NCBI RefSeq assembly: GCF_000208745.1
Contig: NC_030853.1
Location: 28,555,701 to 28,619,700 of the forward strand
Direction: 5' to 3'
DNA length: 64,000 bases
From: Theobroma cacao
Lineage: Eukaryota; Streptophyta; Magnoliopsida; Malvales; Malvaceae
Shown here in pieces: positions 60,742 through 64,000 of this stretch; positions within the stretch are counted from its first letter, which is position 1, and each line of letters starts with the position of its first letter. The notes under the pieces were generated by a model. The model was given only the letters and a program-made list of their open reading frames with translations, was not told the DNA's origin and searched no databases. The translations under genes were made by a program, and so were the position numbers.

Positions 60742-62258
60742 GGTACACGACATCCCATTCTGTGCATGAAAGAAAGTTAGCTCCCTGGAGATTCTCTTAT
60801 TGCACAATCAAGATATTGAGCAAATTAACATAAAAAAGCTTGTAATCTTTTTACTTTTATTGAAAAAGAAAACACAGGGAAAACTGTTTAGAAGCAAAGA
60901 AACGGTAAACACATAGTTCTATGCCATATTTTTCTCCTTATTTTCTTCTTATTCCATTTATTTCTCTTTTATGTTTATATTTTTACTTTTTAATTTCCAA
61001 TAATAACAAATTTAAAGATTCAAACAATTATATAAATATATATATATATATATATATGTATATCAAAGCTATGAACTATTCACTTTTTAAGCATCAATCA
61101 ATCTTCGCTACTGCAGACACAGTTTTTTACCCGAATCATTTCATTGTATGGCAGGCCGTTTGATAACAGTGTACGTCGGTTCTTCTTATTTAATTTATGA
61201 CCAGTCCATAGCTTCCACGTAACGTGCGTCGGCTGTGCGTTTCATAACAGTGTGCGCCGTAATACCTGCAACGAAAGATGCATGGCTCAACTCAAAACAA
61301 CACGAGAAACGTACACAAATTTCTCTAGAAAAAGAAGGATTAAACAGTTTGAGCTTTAAGGTGTATATATATATATATAAAATAATAATAATGTTTAAAA
61401 GTTAAAAAAATTATAATTATGACATAAAACATTTAATTACATAGTATATATTATTTTAATAGTTATTTTATTTAAAAGAACACGTTTTATATGTCGAGAT
61501 GTTTTATTCAATTACACAAATTAAATTCTTTTTGAGGTTTAATTTAATTACATCTTTTATAATTGGAATAAAAAACCTTTTTTAAAATTTATGAAGGACT
61601 ATAACATTAGAAGTTGGACACCTATCGAAATAATAATTTAGATTTAAAAAATAAAAAAAAAATATTTACGATGGAATATAATACAATAGTAGTCTTCAAT
61701 GACAAACTTTAGCAGTAATCACCCAGTATCTATTTGAGACCTAATATTTATTTTCGTTATATCTCAAATTGCTATATCTTTTTATAGTAAAAGAGAGAGA
61801 GAGATAGGGGGGAGCGAATGTTGATCATGGAGTTGATGTTTGGTTTGTAACTATTGAAAGCCTCGAACGGATCATCGATAACAACACAGCACATTGTCCG
61901 AATCGAACAAGACCAACGTCGTATACTCCAAAAAATCCCAAACGTTTTCTCTCTTTGTTTTTGCTTTTTTTCTTGCCTACCAAACAAACACACCTCCAGA
62001 AGCAGTAGAACCCTATTTTGAATCATCGAAAAGCTTCCCTTCTCGCTACATTCATTGTACTACTTTTGTCGTGGAAAATGAGGGAAAACCTCGTGATTCG
62101 TTTTGTTTTCGTGACATGCACAGCATGGAGTAGTTGAATAATGATAAGCTCCGGTATAAAGAGGAAGGCAGGAAGCTAGTTTTGCCTTTTTTTTAATGTT
62201 AAGAGCGTTTTCTTTAAGCGTTAGTGTCAGTCGGTGAAGATTGAAGAAGAAAACAAAG
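60742..62258. other. Intergenic: MRS2 3' UTR and DRIP promoter
   Basis: MRS2 3' UTR, (TA)n runs near 61027-61056 and 61367-61380, very AT-rich DNA at 61360-61760, then a GC-richer leader from about 61850. A short imperfect repeat pair at 61157-61259 is listed separately. No gene is supported. Confidence 0.55.
61157..61259 (+). repeat. Imperfect direct repeat, 22 bp
   Basis: The copies at 61157-61178 and 61238-61259 share CGTTT(G/C)ATAACAGTGT followed by (A/G)CG(T/C)CG, with three mismatches in 22 bases. Both sit in an unusually CpG-rich island within AT-rich DNA. Confidence 0.75.
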
Positions 62259-63555
62259 ATGATGATGGAAAGAGGCGAGGGGGTTTCGAAGGTTGCTAGA
62301 GAGAAGCTCGTGGCATGCATGACCTGTCCCCTTTGCAATAAGCTCTTCAAAGATGCCACCTCCATATCTGAATGCCTTCACACTTGTGAGTTTGTCTCTC
62401 ATTCATCTCCTCCTATGTTATTCAATCATTGTGTTTTGAACATCAATTTTCCTTATCTGTTGTTTGGAGTTGCTTGTCTTGTGGTCCTTGGCATACATTG
62501 GTTCTTTTGTGATCTGGGTATCTCTTGATTTCTCATTCACGTTTTTATAATTTAGGTCTCATTCGTTCTGAGTTTTAATATTCAATGTATGGGAGTCTAG
62601 ATGGTTACAGGGGAAAATATGCAAATTTCATTGATATTAGTATAGAGCTATAAACTTGAACTTGGCATTTGTAGCACGTACACTATGTTAAATGAAGAGC
62701 TAACTTTTTTGAATGTTTTGTGGAATAGTCGAGGGAGGACCATTAATTTCTCACCATTATCATGAGAGAGTGTTTTCGATGAGGGATAGGTACAGTAAAT
62801 TCGTTTTAATGGTTTGTAAGTGCTTAAAGAAGTTTCTCAGAGCAATGCCCTGGCTCAGCCTCTGCCTATGTATTCTAAGTTTGAGAAATTGGAAAAGCTC
62901 ACTGGCACCGCTGATTGGTTAGATGACTTTAACAGTAAATTCTTGGCTCTCTGGACTCATCTAAGTATAATTATAATATATAGTAATCTGTTCGAGGATT
63001 GGGACCTGGGATGTATGTTTCAACTTCATTTGGGACGTCTATTTGGGGGATTACTAGAAGCTTCAGCTGGCTGCTTTGTTTGCATTACCGTGAACTTGTA
63101 ACTGCTCTGAAGCTAGGCCCAGGACTATCGTCCCATAGAGAGAGTTCAATTTGTCAATTTCGTTGGAACTTTCATGAATATTATGTTAGAATTAAGGTTA
63201 AACAATCTGTGTTTTCATGTTGGCACAAGTGCCTTTTACAGTTTCATTCCTTTTATTAAGGTTAATCAATGTGTATTTAAGCTTGTAGTCTTTGGCAATG
63301 CCCTGTTTGAATAATATTATGCACATGAGATGAGCTGTAGCCAATGGTGTGTTACATTTAAGTTTCATGAACACTTTGATTGTAGCAAGTTTCTTACTGC
63401 AGAGTATTGATTAATGAATGATGTTTGATGCATGTTTCTGAAACTTTAAATACAGTTTGCAGAAAGTGCATATATGAGAAGATTACAGAAGAGGAGCTAG
63501 ACAGCTGTCCAGTTTGCAACATTGATCTAGGTTGTGCTCCATTAGAGAAACTCAG
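62259..63555 (+). CDS. DRIP-like: DRIP-type RING E3 ubiquitin ligase, 5' part
   Basis: Exon 1 (62259-62385) and exon 2 (63456-63555) are visible; the rest lies beyond the window. The start MMMERGEGVSKVAREKLVAC leads into a complete C3HC4 RING: Cys23, Cys26, Cys39, His41, Cys44, Cys47, Cys60 and Cys63 (TCPLCNKLFKDATSISECLH, then TFCRKCIYEKI and SCPVCNIDLG). This and the following CAPLEKLR match DREB2A-interacting proteins DRIP1/DRIP2, nuclear ligases that limit drought-induced transcription by marking DREB2A. The function is inferred from the family. Three ATGs are consecutive; the first is used. Exon 2 ends in phase 2 at a normal donor (AG|GTATTT). No third exon is seen up to base 64000. Confidence 0.9.
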
Positions 63556-64000
63556 GTATTTGAGCAACCTATTGTGACATGAATTATGAATGTCATATTC
63601 CGCTATTGCATGGTGCATAGAAAAGAGAAATTAAAGAATGAAAAAATTTAAATGAAAACAAGAATTTTAGTCACTTCCTGAATTCATCCAGGCAATTCAG
63701 TCTCGATGGATTGCTTTTAGTGATATAGCTACATTTTTAGGCTACTAGACGCTACTAATTTTCTTGTTCTATGCTTTTGTAATGAAACCATAGTAGTCAA
63801 CTTTGATGAATTTTATATGATTAGTTTCTGGTATTATTGAAATACCGATGACAATGAAGCAGCCTCCCCTGCAGCTTATCAATCCCCTGGCAGGGGAGAC
63901 TTCTTTCTCCTATCAGAGTTGTGTATGCATACAACATTATTTTCTGAGTTCAATTTTCAATCATACTATTAGCACAATGATAGTCATTCCTCAGAAGTTC
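63556..64000 (+). other. Intron 2 of the DRIP-like gene (incomplete)
   Basis: No frame here continues the RING protein in the required phase, so this is most simply intron, running out of the window. Confidence 0.55.

Noticed and set aside
1..64000. CRISPR arrays, operons, riboswitches, rRNA genes
   Set aside because: The window is plant nuclear DNA; no regularly spaced repeats, polycistronic layout or structural RNA signatures were seen.

Overview
This window is nuclear DNA of a flowering plant, most likely a eudicot. The genes are split by AT-rich GT-AG introns, the intergenic DNA is AT-rich, and every recognisable gene belongs to a plant family (Aux/IAA repressors, PLS-class PPR proteins, DRIP-type RING ligase, PEC/POLLUX-like channel, MRS2/MGT transporter). 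I cannot fix the species. There is one 361-base run of N (56126-56486) and a single N at 33168, so this is assembled genomic sequence.

Layout, left to right. 341-3611 (+): the 3' part of a plastid-envelope POLLUX-like ion channel (PEC1/PEC2 type). 4785-7617 (+): an EFG1-type rRNA-processing protein. 8655-15714 (+): a 17-exon family-47 glycosidase of the EDEM/MNS4 type. 16761-18812 (+): an intronless E/E+ PPR gene. 23434-24358 (-): an IAA4/IAA3-like Aux/IAA gene. About 14.6 kb of gene-free DNA follows, holding an AT-rich inverted-repeat element with internal 538-bp tandem repeats. 38943-40872 (+): a second Aux/IAA gene, IAA14/IAA7/IAA16-like, divergent from the first. 44374-46775 (+): a PLA1-I-gamma-type lipase. 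47343-49263 (-): a mitochondrial TatB-like protein. About 50.14-50.66 kb (-): a decayed PPR pseudogene. 51786-54677 (+): SEC23. 57248-60741 (+): an MRS2-2/MRS2-7-type Mg transporter. 62259 onward (+): the first two exons of a DRIP-type RING E3 ligase, cut by the window end.

These are mostly unlinked housekeeping and hormone-response genes with no shared pathway. The gene order is informative, though. From memory, homologues of several neighbours sit together in Arabidopsis at At5g43670-At5g43745 (SEC23, TatB, IAA4, MNS4, EFG1-like, PEC2). The lipase and DRIP homologues sit together at At1g06770/At1g06800 and again at At2g30550/At2g30580. The window therefore looks like a less fractionated version of an ancestral block. 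The divergent IAA4-like/IAA14-like pair repeats a pairing kept at other Arabidopsis loci.

I found no undescribed multi-gene system. The items most worth checking are a stop-containing duplicate of MNS4 exon 13, a GC-AG intron in MNS4, three stacked tandem duplications (one carrying a CCAAT box) in the lipase promoter, the PPR pseudogene, the AT-rich repeat element, and CT-rich microsatellites just inside two 5' splice sites.
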